A stretch of DNA of 64,000 bases from Verticiella alkaliphila (GTDB lineage: Bacteria; Pseudomonadota; Gammaproteobacteria; Burkholderiales; Burkholderiaceae_B). This document shows, piece by piece, positions 9,147-17,994 of the stretch. The notes below the pieces were generated by a model that ran no database searches, was not told where the DNA came from, and was given only the letters and a program-made list of their open reading frames with translations. The position numbers and the translations under genes are program-made. The stretch is from the NCBI RefSeq assembly GCF_018904615.1, contig NZ_JADCNH010000006.1:112986-176985 (forward strand), in the 5' to 3' direction. Positions within the stretch are counted from its first letter, which is position 1. Every line of letters starts with the position of its first letter.

Positions 9147-9827
9147 ATGCCCATTGAGACGTACCTGATCGGTTTCGGCAAGAGCTTCCTCTTCGCCCTT
9201 GCCACCCTCCTCCCCATCCTGAATCCGACAGCCACCGCACCGGTGTTTCTGTCGCTCACCAGCGGTGCAACGACGGCGACGCGGGCAGTACTCGCCACGC
9301 GCATCGCCCGCAACGTGTTCCTGCTGCTCGGTGCAGCCATGATCGCGGGCTCGCCCGTGCTCAACTTCTTCGGCATTTCGCTCCCGGTGGTGCGACTCGC
9401 TGGCGGGCTGCTGGTGGCCACCACTGCCTGGCGGCTGCTGAACTCCACCGATGCCGGCGTGCAGCGGGCTGCCGAGTTCGCAGAAGGCTACACGCCCGAG
9501 ATGGCCCGGCGACAGGCGTTCTACCCCCTCACCTTCCCGATTGCCTGCGGCCCTGGCTCGATCGCCGCGGCCATCACGGTGGGCGCGAGCCTGCATGATC
9601 CTCGCCTGTCACTGCGGGCCGTACATATCGCCGGCGCGCTGCCGGCCCTGGCCGTGATCGCCGTGGCCGTGTTCGTCTGCCTGCGCTTCGCCCTGCAGCT
9701 CCTGCGTCCGCTGGGCGAGACGGGCACCGCGGTGTTCATGCGCATGACCGCGTTCATCCTGCTCTGCCTGGGTGTGCAGATCATGTGGGATGGCGTCTTC
9801 GAGCTTTTCAACCAACTGATGCGGTGA
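9147..9827 (+). CDS. MarC-family integral membrane protein
   Basis: The 226-residue protein has about six hydrophobic segments. The conserved MarC features are PILNPTATAPVFLSLT near residues 23-38, the AGGLLVATTAWRLL segment and FYPLTFPIACGPGSIAA. Transport function is unproven for this family, although it was once linked to multiple antibiotic resistance. It lies four bases before dsbB and 54 bases after ygfZ, so the three are probably co-transcribed. Confidence 0.9.
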   Translation: MPIETYLIGFGKSFLFALATLLPILNPTATAPVFLSLTSGATTATRAVLATRIARNVFLLLGAAMIAGSPVLNFFGISLPVVRLAGGLLVATTAWRLLNSTDAGVQRAAEFAEGYTPEMARRQAFYPLTFPIACGPGSIAAAITVGASLHDPRLSLRAVHIAGALPALAVIAVAVFVCLRFALQLLRPLGETGTAVFMRMTAFILLCLGVQIMWDGVFELFNQLMR

Positions 9828-9831
9828 CCCC

Positions 9832-10326
9832 GTGACCTCCTTTCTGACCCGCGACCGTGCGTTGGCCATCCTGGCCCTCGCGAGTGCCGGCGCGTTCCTG
9901 TTCGCCCTCTTCTCGCAGCATGTGCTAGGCATGCAGCCCTGCGCCTGGTGCATCCTGCAGCGCATGATCTGCGTCGCGATTGCGATCGTGGCGGGCATCG
10001 GCTGGCTGGCCCGCCGATCCGGGGGCCTGGCGAGCCTGTGCCTGGCGGTGGGCTTCCTGCTCGGGATTGGCGGGGCCATCGCGGCCTGGTATCAGCACAC
10101 GGTGGCCGCGCACGCGTTCACGTGCGATCTGAGCTTTGCGGATCAGGCGGTCACCCTGTCCGGTCTGGACATGCTGTTGCCGCAGGCCTTCGGCATCTAC
10201 GCGACGTGCGCCGACAGCGCCGTCGATCTGCTCGGCGTGCGCTATGAGATCTGGACGCTGATCCTGTTCGTGGTGATGGCGCTGGTGGCGCTGATCGGAC
10301 TCAGCCGCGGGCGACCTGCGGCGTAA
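9832..10326 (+). CDS. dsbB: Disulfide bond formation protein DsbB
   Basis: The 164-residue, four-helix membrane protein carries the quinone-linked CAWC pair at residues 37-40 and the second periplasmic cysteine pair (TCDLS and ATCADS). These pass electrons from DsbA to the respiratory quinone pool. The GTG start lies four bases after the marC stop. The size and arrangement are standard for beta-proteobacterial DsbB. Confidence 0.93.
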   Translation: MTSFLTRDRALAILALASAGAFLFALFSQHVLGMQPCAWCILQRMICVAIAIVAGIGWLARRSGGLASLCLAVGFLLGIGGAIAAWYQHTVAAHAFTCDLSFADQAVTLSGLDMLLPQAFGIYATCADSAVDLLGVRYEIWTLILFVVMALVALIGLSRGRPAA

Positions 10327-10332
10327 CGGAGA

Positions 10333-10361
10333 GCCTGGCCTGGACAGCGCGGCTGCCAGGC
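10333..10361. terminator. Hairpin between convergent dsbB and cobA
   Basis: A seven-base inverted repeat, GCCTGGC at 10333-10339 and GCCAGGC at 10355-10361, lies in the 39-base gap between two convergent genes. There is no T run, so termination from either side is only suggested. Confidence 0.3.
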
Positions 10362-10365
10362 CGGC

Positions 10366-11139
10366 TCAGGCGGCGCGGTGGTGCGACCCCAGCCCCAGGT
10401 GCTCGGCGATATCCGCCCGCTGCTGCAGGCTCGAAAAGACGTCACCCAGCAGGATGAGCGCCGGTCCGTCACCCAGGCGCGCGGCCTCGGCCTCGAGTTG
10501 CCCCACGGTGGTCACGAAGACACGTTCGCGCGTGCCCAGGGTAGCGTTCTCGACAATGACGGCAGGCCGCGTGGCCGGCACACCGGCCACGAGCAGCCCC
10601 GCCGCGATCGCGCCCGCCTGACGGCCTGCCATGTACAGCACAGCCGTGTCGGCGGCCACGGCAGCCGTTGCCCAGTCGTGACCCGTCTCTCCCTTGCCCA
10701 CGGCAGGCGTGAGCAGCATGACGCTGCGCGACACGCCGCGCTGGGTGAGGGATTGCTGCACGCTCGCGGCAGCCCCGAATGCCGCGCTGATCCCGGGCAC
10801 GATCTCGACCGCGATGCCGGCATGGACCAGCGCGTCGATTTCCTCCTGCGCGCGACCGAACAGCATGGGATCGCCGCCCTTCAGACGCACCACCACCGTG
10901 TGGCGGCGGGCGGCATCGATGAGCTGCTTGTTGATGAAGGACTGCGCACTGGACGGACGCCCGCTGCGCTTGCCCACGGGCACGATGCGCGCCCGTTCGG
11001 CCAGGGCCAGGATCTCGGCCGGCACCAGGGCGTCGTGCAACACGATGTCCGCCTGCGCGATGAGACGCGCCGCGCGCACGGTGAGCAGGTCCGCTGCACC
11101 GGGACCCGCACCCACGAGGTAGACCCTGGGCCCGGACAT
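10366..11139 (-). CDS. cobA: Uroporphyrinogen-III C-methyltransferase
   Basis: The 257-residue SUMT enzyme uses S-adenosylmethionine to make precorrin-2, the first step to siroheme. Diagnostic motifs are VYLVGAGPGAADLLT at the N-terminus, VVRLKGGDPMLFGRAQEE near residues 84-101 and EIVPGISAAFGAAA. The ATG at 11139 overlaps the DUF934 stop (ATGA); a GTG one codon earlier is possible. Siroheme is the cofactor of the sulfite reductase two genes upstream, so the grouping is functional. The short length shows that it lacks the dehydrogenase/chelatase part of CysG. Confidence 0.94.
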   Translation of the reverse strand: MSGPRVYLVGAGPGAADLLTVRAARLIAQADIVLHDALVPAEILALAERARIVPVGKRSGRPSSAQSFINKQLIDAARRHTVVVRLKGGDPMLFGRAQEEIDALVHAGIAVEIVPGISAAFGAAASVQQSLTQRGVSRSVMLLTPAVGKGETGHDWATAAVAADTAVLYMAGRQAGAIAAGLLVAGVPATRPAVIVENATLGTRERVFVTTVGQLEAEAARLGDGPALILLGDVFSSLQQRADIAEHLGLGSHHRAA

Positions 11140-11657
11140 CACGCCGCCTCGCCGGCAGGCTGCCGGTAATTGGGCTGATAGTTCACACTGAAGGCCTGCA
11201 GCTGTTGCTGGGCAAGCGCCGGGTCATGACCGGGCTTGACCGCAAAGCTGTCAAAGCCACAACGCGACAAATAGAAGACGGTGTCGATCAACACGTCGCC
11301 CACCGCGCGCAGCTCGCCTGTCCAACCGAGGCGGGTGCGCAAGAGTCGACCGCTGCTGAAGCCGCGACCGTCCGCGAAGGCAGGAAAATCCACCGCCACG
11401 ACCGACACGCCGTCCAGACGCCCTTCCAGCGTCATGACGTCGTCTGCCGGCGCGATGAGAATCCCCACCGGCTCGCCACGCGCGCGCAGTGCGGCATCGT
11501 GCGCAAGCCACGTCGCAACGGGCACCAGCCACTTCGTGCCGGCAGCAGGAAGCGCGTCGCCCGAGTCGGCAGGCACGAAGCGTTGCCAGTCGTCTGCCAG
11601 GATGCGTTCGGCCTGCACCACCGTGGGCGTGCCGCTGTCGATGATGGCTTCAGACAT
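11139..11657 (-). CDS. DUF934 protein of sulfite reduction cluster
   Basis: The 172-residue protein has the DUF934 core: GVSVVAVDFPAFADGRGFSS, RTRLGWTGELRAVGDVLIDT and the C-terminal FDSFAVKPG. Members lie almost always beside siroheme sulfite reductases of the CysI type and are thought to assist assimilatory sulfate reduction, but no reaction is known. The ATG at 11657 overlaps the end of cysI by eight bases and the gene overlaps cobA, so all three are translationally linked. Confidence 0.88.
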   Translation of the reverse strand: MSEAIIDSGTPTVVQAERILADDWQRFVPADSGDALPAAGTKWLVPVATWLAHDAALRARGEPVGILIAPADDVMTLEGRLDGVSVVAVDFPAFADGRGFSSGRLLRTRLGWTGELRAVGDVLIDTVFYLSRCGFDSFAVKPGHDPALAQQQLQAFSVNYQPNYRQPAGEAA

Positions 11658-13389
11658 TCTCCGCCTCCTCACGGCGGCGCGTCGGCGCGTCGCCATAGAC
11701 GTCTGCCTTGAAGGGATCGAGACCCACACGCTCGACCACATCGATGAAGCGCTCGGCGTCGCTGTCGCGCACGGTGAGATACGTCTTCACGAGTTGCTCC
11801 ACCACGTCCGGCACCTGCTCGCGCGAGAAGGAACGACCGATGATCTTGCCGATGGCAGCACCACCCCCGCCCTTGGCAAAGACGTCCGAGGCGTCGAACG
11901 CCTTGCCCGGACCAGCGCTCTGACGACCGCCCAGCGTGACCTGGTACCACTCCTCACCCGCCTTGTCGACGCCGAGGATGCCGATGTGACCCACGTGATG
12001 GTGGCCACAGGAATTGATGCAACCCGAGATGTTCAGATCGAGCTCACCCACGTCGTAGAGGTAATCCAGATTGTCGAAGCGACGCTGGATGGCCTCGGCG
12101 ACGGGAATGGCGACGGCATTGGCGAGCGCGCAGAAATCGCCACCCGGGCAGCAGATGATGTTGGTGAGCATGCCGATGTTCGGCGTGGCCAGACCTTGCG
12201 CGTCCAGCGCCTGCCACAGCGCGTGAAGCGTGTCGCGCTTCACGTCAGCAAAGACGATGTTCTGTTCATGCGAGATACGCATCTCGCCGTGGCTGTATTG
12301 ATCAGCCAGGTCCGCCACGAGATCCATCTGGTCGGCCGTGATGTCGCCGGGAGGCACACCCGTGGCCTTGAGCGAGACGGTGACGGCGTTGTAGCCGGTC
12401 ACCCGGTGCGGATGCACGCAAGTACGCACCCAACGGGCAAAGCGCGGATCCGCACCCGTCTGGGCCGACAGATCGACCTCAGGAAGGCCCTGTTCATACA
12501 CCGTGCGCGAAAAGCGGCCGGCGATCTCGTCCAGGTGGGCTTGCGTGAGCGTGGTCGGGCCGTCACGCAGATGCGCCCACTCCGCAGCCACCTGATCCGC
12601 GTAGACCTCAGGCTTGAGCTCACGCACCAGAATCTTGATGCGGGCCTTGTACTTGTTGTCGCGCCGACCATGCAGGTTATAGACGCGCAACGCCGCTTCG
12701 AGGTAGCTCAGCAGATGCTGCCACGGCACGAAGGGATTGATGAGACTGCCCAGCACGGGCGTGCGGCCAAGACCGCCGCCGATCCACACACGAAAGCCGA
12801 GCTCGCCCGCGTCGTTGTGCACAGCCTGCAGGCCGATGTCATGAACGCCGACTGCCGCGCGATCATGCGTGGCGCCACTCACCGCGATCTTGAACTTGCG
12901 CGGCAGGAAGGCAAACTCCGGGTGCAGCGTGGACCACTGGCGGATCACCTCGCACCAGACGAGCGGGTCGACGAGTTCGTCGGGCGCGACGCCCGCGAAA
13001 TGATCCGTGGTCGTGTTGCGGATGCAGTTGCCACTGGTCTGGATGGCGTGCATCTGCACCTTGGCGAGTTCGGCCAGGATGTCCGGCACGTCCTTGAGTT
13101 CAGGCCAGTTGAACTGGATGTTCTGGCGCGTGCTGAAGTGTCCATAGCCGCGATCCCAACGGCGGGCGATCGTGGCGAAGGTGCGCAGCTGCCGGCTGGC
13201 CAGCAGGCCGTACGGGATCGCCACGCGCAGCATGGGCGCGTGACGCTGGATGTACAGGCCGTTCTGCAAGCGCAGCGGCCGGAAATCATCGTCGCTCAGT
13301 TCGCCGCTGAGAAACCGGCGCGTCTGGTCACGGAACTGCGCAACGCGCTGGTCCACCAGAGCCTGGTCGGCGAGGGTGTAGTTGTACAT
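11650..13389 (-). CDS. cysI: Siroheme nitrite/sulfite reductase, CysI type
   Basis: The 579-residue hemoprotein has two ferredoxin-like halves, including YGHFSTRQNIQFNW and the NCIRNTTTDHF stretch near residues 120-130. The coupled siroheme-[4Fe-4S] ligands are in CCPGGDFC and, further on, SGCINSCGHHH. It reduces sulfite (or nitrite) by six electrons. The DUF934 neighbour and siroheme gene favour the assimilatory sulfite role. The usual cysH, cysD and cysN partners are not between DUF934 and cobA. Confidence 0.92.
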   Translation of the reverse strand: MYNYTLADQALVDQRVAQFRDQTRRFLSGELSDDDFRPLRLQNGLYIQRHAPMLRVAIPYGLLASRQLRTFATIARRWDRGYGHFSTRQNIQFNWPELKDVPDILAELAKVQMHAIQTSGNCIRNTTTDHFAGVAPDELVDPLVWCEVIRQWSTLHPEFAFLPRKFKIAVSGATHDRAAVGVHDIGLQAVHNDAGELGFRVWIGGGLGRTPVLGSLINPFVPWQHLLSYLEAALRVYNLHGRRDNKYKARIKILVRELKPEVYADQVAAEWAHLRDGPTTLTQAHLDEIAGRFSRTVYEQGLPEVDLSAQTGADPRFARWVRTCVHPHRVTGYNAVTVSLKATGVPPGDITADQMDLVADLADQYSHGEMRISHEQNIVFADVKRDTLHALWQALDAQGLATPNIGMLTNIICCPGGDFCALANAVAIPVAEAIQRRFDNLDYLYDVGELDLNISGCINSCGHHHVGHIGILGVDKAGEEWYQVTLGGRQSAGPGKAFDASDVFAKGGGGAAIGKIIGRSFSREQVPDVVEQLVKTYLTVRDSDAERFIDVVERVGLDPFKADVYGDAPTRRREEAENV

Positions 13390-13424
13390 GGATACGCCTG
13401 CTTGACTCGAATCCGTAAAGCGCC

Positions 13425-13457
13425 GCGGCCGGCCGGGCGTACTGCCGGGCCGGCCGC
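13425..13457. terminator. Strong inverted repeat between purF and cysI
   Basis: Two perfect 10-base arms (GCGGCCGGCC at 13425-13434, GGCCGGCCGC at 13448-13457) enclose a 13-base loop that can pair further. Both flanking genes read leftward, so the hairpin sits after purF and 36 bases before the cysI start. It could end purF transcription or act in the cysI leader. Only CTTTA follows on the minus strand, so intrinsic termination is uncertain. Confidence 0.45.
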
Positions 13458-13553
13458 AGAGCCGTGATCAGGTCATTCTAGCCTAGGCCTCCTGCCGCAC
13501 TAAACAACGATGCGGCATGAGCTCATGACCAAAAGAGCTAACGAACGGCGCTC

Positions 13554-15014
13554 TTATGCCGAATTGCGACGGTCCTCGACGCGACCGAGGAGTTCCGGCG
13601 TAACGTCGCCAGTAATGTAGTGACCGTTGAAGCACGAAGCTTCGAACTCGCGCAAGGCAGGGTTGATGTCGCTGATGGCGCGCGTCATGCCTTCGATATC
13701 CTGGTACACCAGCGCATCGGCACCGATGATCCGCGCCACTTCCTCGTCCGTACGGCCATGGGCGATCAGTTCCCCACGCGTCGGCATGTCGATGCCGTAG
13801 ACGTTAGGGTAACGCACGGGAGGCGCTGCCGAGGCGAAGTACACCTTGTTCGCGCCCGCTGCCCGCGCCATGTCGACGATCTCGCCGCTGGTGGTGCCGC
13901 GCACGATGGAGTCGTCGACGATGAGCACGTTCTTGCCGGCGAACTCCACCCCGATCGCGTTGAGCTTCTGGCGCACGGATTTCTTGCGCACCGCCTGGCC
14001 CGGCATGATGAAGGTGCGGCCGACGTAGCGATTCTTGATGAAGCCTTCGCGATAGTCGAGATTCAGGCGCGAGGCGAGCTGCATGGCCGCCGGACGCGAG
14101 GAGTCGGGAATCGGCATGACGACATCGATGTCGCCGGCGTTGAGCTGGCGGGCCACCTTGTCTGCGAGGTACTCACCCATGCGCAGACGCGCGCCATAGA
14201 CCGAGACGCCGTCCATCAGCGAATCCGGGCGGGCAAGATACACGTACTCGAACACACACGGCTTGAGCTGCGGGTTCTGGGCACACTGCCGGGCCGTGAC
14301 CACACCCTCGAAGGTGTAGCACACCGCTTCGCCCGGCTGGATATCGCGCTCGAACGCGAAACCGGTGCCCTCCAGCGCGACGGATTCGGAGGCCACCATC
14401 CACTCGGCCCCCGCGTCCGACATGGCGCGCCCCATGACGAGCGGACGGATGCCGAACGGATCACGGAAGGCCACCATGCCGAAGCCGGCGATGACCGCCA
14501 CGACGGCGTAGGCACCGCGCACCCGCTCGTGGACCTGGGCCACGGCACGGAACACGGCTTCCTCGTCGAGCGAGCCGCCCGCCGTGGCGCGCTGCAGCTC
14601 GTGCGCGAACACGTTGAGCAGCACTTCGGAATCCGAATTGGTATTGATGTGGCGGCGGTCGATCTGGAAGAGTTCGCGACGCAGCTCTTCGTGATTTGTG
14701 AGGTTGCCGTTGTGTGCGAACGTGATGCCAAAGGGCGCGTTCACGTACAGCGGCTGGGATTCCTCTTCGTTCTCGCTGGACCCGGCCGTGGGGTAACGCA
14801 CCTGGCCGATGCCGGCATTGCCCGGCAGCGAGCGCATGTTCCGCGTGCGAAAGACATCCCGCACCTGGCCGCGCGCGCGGTAGGTGCTGAACATGCTGTC
14901 GCATGCCGTGGCGATGCCGGCGGCATCCTGACCACGGTGCTGCAGCAGCAGCAGGCTGTCATAAATGAGTTGATTGACGGGCGCATGCGCCACGACACCG
15001 ACGATTCCACACAT
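13554..15014 (-). CDS. purF: Amidophosphoribosyltransferase
   Basis: The 486-residue enzyme begins MCGIVGVVAH, with Cys2 the glutamine amidotransferase nucleophile after methionine removal. The PRPP-binding loop is VLIVDDSIVRGTTSGE. It catalyses the first committed step of purine synthesis, forming phosphoribosylamine from PRPP and glutamine. The NLTNHEELR and NTNSDSEVLLN motifs of the glutaminase domain are intact. It is the last gene of the folC-SPOR-cvpA-purF cluster, separated from cvpA by about 117 bases. Confidence 0.97.
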   Translation of the reverse strand: MCGIVGVVAHAPVNQLIYDSLLLLQHRGQDAAGIATACDSMFSTYRARGQVRDVFRTRNMRSLPGNAGIGQVRYPTAGSSENEEESQPLYVNAPFGITFAHNGNLTNHEELRRELFQIDRRHINTNSDSEVLLNVFAHELQRATAGGSLDEEAVFRAVAQVHERVRGAYAVVAVIAGFGMVAFRDPFGIRPLVMGRAMSDAGAEWMVASESVALEGTGFAFERDIQPGEAVCYTFEGVVTARQCAQNPQLKPCVFEYVYLARPDSLMDGVSVYGARLRMGEYLADKVARQLNAGDIDVVMPIPDSSRPAAMQLASRLNLDYREGFIKNRYVGRTFIMPGQAVRKKSVRQKLNAIGVEFAGKNVLIVDDSIVRGTTSGEIVDMARAAGANKVYFASAAPPVRYPNVYGIDMPTRGELIAHGRTDEEVARIIGADALVYQDIEGMTRAISDINPALREFEASCFNGHYITGDVTPELLGRVEDRRNSA

Positions 15015-15131
15015 GGATGGCTCTCGACCCTATGCCCCGCCGGTTGGCAGGGCTTCACTGAATGCGCCGGCGGCCCAGGTCGGGCACGGCCGGTTCTGTT
15101 GCTCACGCCGCGGCGACATGCCACGGCACCT

Positions 15132-15742
15132 TCAAATCGCCTTCTCCTGCCCTGCCGGCGCGGCGGGCGTCGGCAAGGTCGGCAGCGTCGGCATGCCCGG
15201 CGAGGGAATGGCCCCGGGCGCCGGCAACGGCCGCGCACCTGGCTGCGGCGTGTAGGGATACGGTACCCACTGGCCCGCCTCGGGCGGCAGGCGATCCTTG
15301 ACTGCCACCACGGCCTGCTCCAGCGGGCCGGACAGCAGCGCCTGGCGCCACCAGGCCTCTTGCGGCATCGGCGTGTAGCCCGCGGCGATCACCAGGATCA
15401 CGAGGATCAGAAGCGCACGCGCCAGCCCGAAGACCATGCCGAGCCCGCGATCGGCGGGCGCCAGGCCCGTCGAGGAAATGAGCGTACCCAAGGCGACGTT
15501 GATGATGCCGACCAGCAGCAGGACTGCGAAGAAGACGCCCAAATAGGCGACCGCCATGCGCAACAGCCCTGTCTCGATATATGGGGTGAGTGCCTCGTAA
15601 ACCCAGGGGCCCACCAGACGGCTGCCAAGAAGGCAGCCGCGAACGCAATGAGCGACAACACTTCGCGCACGAGGCCGCGCACGAGGCCAACCACGGTGGA
15701 AGCCAGCACGACGGCCAGCGCCACGAAGTCGAAACCGGTCAC
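15132..15742 (-). pseudogene. cvpA: CvpA family protein, frameshifted
   Basis: The N-terminal part reads MTGFDFVALAVVLASTVVGL and continues to AFAAAFLAA from the ATG at 15742. After that the conserved CvpA sequence (SRLVGPWVYEALTPYIET, then GIINVALGTLISSTGLAPAD) continues only in another frame to the stop at 15132. The join is at about 15621-15627, where one base appears to be missing in GGCAGCC. CvpA is a four-helix membrane protein needed for colicin V production and linked to envelope stress; a Pro-rich tail follows here. The start overlaps the SPOR gene stop. A sequence error is at least as likely as a true break. Confidence 0.85.
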
Positions 15743-16710
15743 AGGGGCACCAGGCTACCGCTGTATCCGCCCGGCACGGAGCGCAACTTCGCTTGCGCAC
15801 TTTCGGCCTGGCTGCGGGAGTTGAACGGGCCGAGTCTCACGCGATGCACCTGACCGTCCGGGGTATTGATGGATTCAATATAGGCGGTCAGACCCGCGCC
15901 ACGCAAGCGCTGCAGGAGGGCATCGGCGCCTTCGCGGGAACGCACGGCGACGACTTGCACTGCGAAACGGCTGGAATTGCTGGCCGCAGCGGCACTGGAA
16001 CCCCCGCTGGCGCTGGCGGGCGGCACGGGCTTGCCCTGCAGCAACGCCAGTGCACGGGCGGCTTCGGCTTCCTTCTGCGCCGCAGCGGCGTTGGGTTGCG
16101 GACGCGTCTCTGTGGTCGGTGGCGGCGCGGGCGGCGTCGTGCGTGACGGCGTGGCAGGCGGCGTGTTTGCCGGCGGCGTCCTCGGTTCCGCGGGTGTCGT
16201 CGGCGTCGTCGGCGGCATCTGCCGGTTTTCCTGACCCGGCAACGGCGTGATCGTGGCGATACTGGCGGGGACGCGGCCCTGGCCGTTCTGGCCCGGCACC
16301 CCGTGATCCTGACCGACCCTGCCCGCATCCGGCGATCCCGCAGGCTGCGCCGGATCCGGCGTGGCGCTGGGCGCGCCATCAGCGCCGATGGGCGTCGGCG
16401 GCGCCACGGGCGCCGTGGCCGTCAGGTTCGGCTGAAACGGTGTGTTCTGGCTTGGAATGGCGACCGGGACGTTCTCGGGCGGCGGTGTGCCTTCGCCATC
16501 CAGCACCATCGGCAGGACGACGACAGCGATGAGCACCATCGCGATGGCGCCCACCAGGCGCCGCCGAGCGCGCCGACGCAAGTCGTCGGCAGCGGACTCC
16601 TCGCGGGCGGCGGCGTTGCGGCGCCGGCCGGACGCGCCGGTCTCGGCCGCTTGGGATGACGACGGGACGTCGTCCTCGTCACCCTTTTGGTTGCGCGTAA
16701 AGAACCCCAT
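15739..16710 (-). CDS. SPOR domain protein
   Basis: The 323-residue protein has a basic cytoplasmic start (MGFFTRNQKGDEDD), one transmembrane helix near residues 54-70 (AIAMVLIAVVVLPMVLDG), a long Pro/Thr/Ala-rich periplasmic linker and a C-terminal SPOR domain (FAVQVVAVRSREGADALLQR and VHRVRLGPFNSRSQAESAQA). SPOR domains bind denuded glycan strands at the division septum, as in DedD and FtsN. The folC-SPOR-cvpA-purF order supports a DedD-like identity. Its start overlaps the end of folC by 32 bases. Confidence 0.9.
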   Translation of the reverse strand: MGFFTRNQKGDEDDVPSSSQAAETGASGRRRNAAAREESAADDLRRRARRRLVGAIAMVLIAVVVLPMVLDGEGTPPPENVPVAIPSQNTPFQPNLTATAPVAPPTPIGADGAPSATPDPAQPAGSPDAGRVGQDHGVPGQNGQGRVPASIATITPLPGQENRQMPPTTPTTPAEPRTPPANTPPATPSRTTPPAPPPTTETRPQPNAAAAQKEAEAARALALLQGKPVPPASASGGSSAAAASNSSRFAVQVVAVRSREGADALLQRLRGAGLTAYIESINTPDGQVHRVRLGPFNSRSQAESAQAKLRSVPGGYSGSLVPL

Positions 16711-17989
16711 GCGACAAGACCCCAGCGACAGTCAGAAACGAGCCAAAGACGACAATTCTATCACCGTCGGATGCCTTGCCACGGGCTGCCGCCAGGCCTG
16801 CGGCCGGGTTGTCACACACCGTCACCGATCGGTCATTGCCCTCGCCACCACCGGCCGCGCGCACCCGCTCGGCCAAAGCCTCAGCCGGCATGGCGCGCGG
16901 GCCCGGCAGCGCCACGCAATACCAGTGATCGACACGATCCTTCATGCGTTCGATGACGGTGTCCACGTCCTTGTCGCCCAGCATCCCGAACACCGCGTGG
17001 GTGTAGGGAAAAAACCCCATGTTGTCGAGATTCTGGCTGAGCACGGCGGCCGCGTGCGGGTTGTGCGCCACGTCCAGGATCAGGGTGGGCTGGCCCGGCA
17101 CGATCTGGAACCGGCCGGGCAGCGTGGCTTGCAGCAGCCCTTGCCGCACGGCTTGCTGGGGCACCGGCAGACGGTGTTCCAGCGCCTCGAGCGCAGCGAG
17201 GGCGCCAGACGCGTTGAGCAGCTGATTGGCACCGCGCAGCGCGGGATACGCGAGCGCATTGCGACGGCGCGCCCGCCCGCCGTAGTTCCACTGCTGGCGA
17301 TCGCCCGAATAATTGAAGTCACGCCCGAAGAGCCGTAGATCCGCGCCGATGGCTTCGGCGTGGTCGATGAGCGATTGCGGCGGCGACGGATCGGCACAGA
17401 TGGCCGGGCGCCCTGCCCGGAACACGTGCGCCTTCTCTAGGCCGATCTTCTCGCGCGTGTCGCCCAGATACTCCATGTGATCCAGATCCACACTGGTCAC
17501 GATGGCGCAGTCTGCATCGATGATGTTGACCGCGTCCAGCCGGCCGCCCAGCCCCACTTCCAGGATGGCCACGTCCAGCGACGACTCGGCAAAGAGCGAG
17601 AGGATCGCGAGCGTGGTGAATTCGAAGTACGTGAGCGAGATCTCGCCGCGCGCCGCCTCGACGGCCGCAAAGCGTTCGGTGAACTGGGCATCCGTGGCGA
17701 GCTGCCCGTTCAGGCGTGCGCGCTCGTTGAAATCCACCAGGTGCGGCGAGGTATACATCCCCACCCGGTAGCCAGCGGCAAGCAGGATGCCCTCGAGCAT
17801 GGCGCAGGTCGAGCCTTTGCCGTTGGTGCCGGCGACGACGATGCTCGCGCACGGCAGCGCGAGCGCCATGCGCTCGGCCACCGCCTTCACGCGACCCAGG
17901 CCGAGATCGATCGGCTTGGCGTGCAGGGCTTCCAGGTACGCGAGCCAGTCCTGCAGGCTGGCGTTGGCGGCGGGCGGGGTGAGAGCCAT
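16679..17989 (-). CDS. folC: Folylpolyglutamate/dihydrofolate synthase
   Basis: The 436-residue Mur-ligase-family enzyme has the P-loop VVAGTNGKGSTCAML near residues 50-64, TSPHLVDFNER, the EVGLGGRLDAVNIID motif and VTSVDLDHMEYLG. It joins glutamate to dihydropteroate and adds further glutamates to folates. It is the first gene of the folC-SPOR-cvpA-purF cluster and lies five bases after the ABC-F gene, so it may share that promoter. Confidence 0.95.
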   Translation of the reverse strand: MALTPPAANASLQDWLAYLEALHAKPIDLGLGRVKAVAERMALALPCASIVVAGTNGKGSTCAMLEGILLAAGYRVGMYTSPHLVDFNERARLNGQLATDAQFTERFAAVEAARGEISLTYFEFTTLAILSLFAESSLDVAILEVGLGGRLDAVNIIDADCAIVTSVDLDHMEYLGDTREKIGLEKAHVFRAGRPAICADPSPPQSLIDHAEAIGADLRLFGRDFNYSGDRQQWNYGGRARRRNALAYPALRGANQLLNASGALAALEALEHRLPVPQQAVRQGLLQATLPGRFQIVPGQPTLILDVAHNPHAAAVLSQNLDNMGFFPYTHAVFGMLGDKDVDTVIERMKDRVDHWYCVALPGPRAMPAEALAERVRAAGGGEGNDRSVTVCDNPAAGLAAARGKASDGDRIVVFGSFLTVAGVLSHGVLYAQPKG

Positions 17990-17994
17990 GCGTG

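Noticed and set aside
13620..15824. Plus-strand open frame of over 700 codons
   Set aside because: It is antisense to purF and cvpA, has no domain pattern and reflects codon bias of the real genes.
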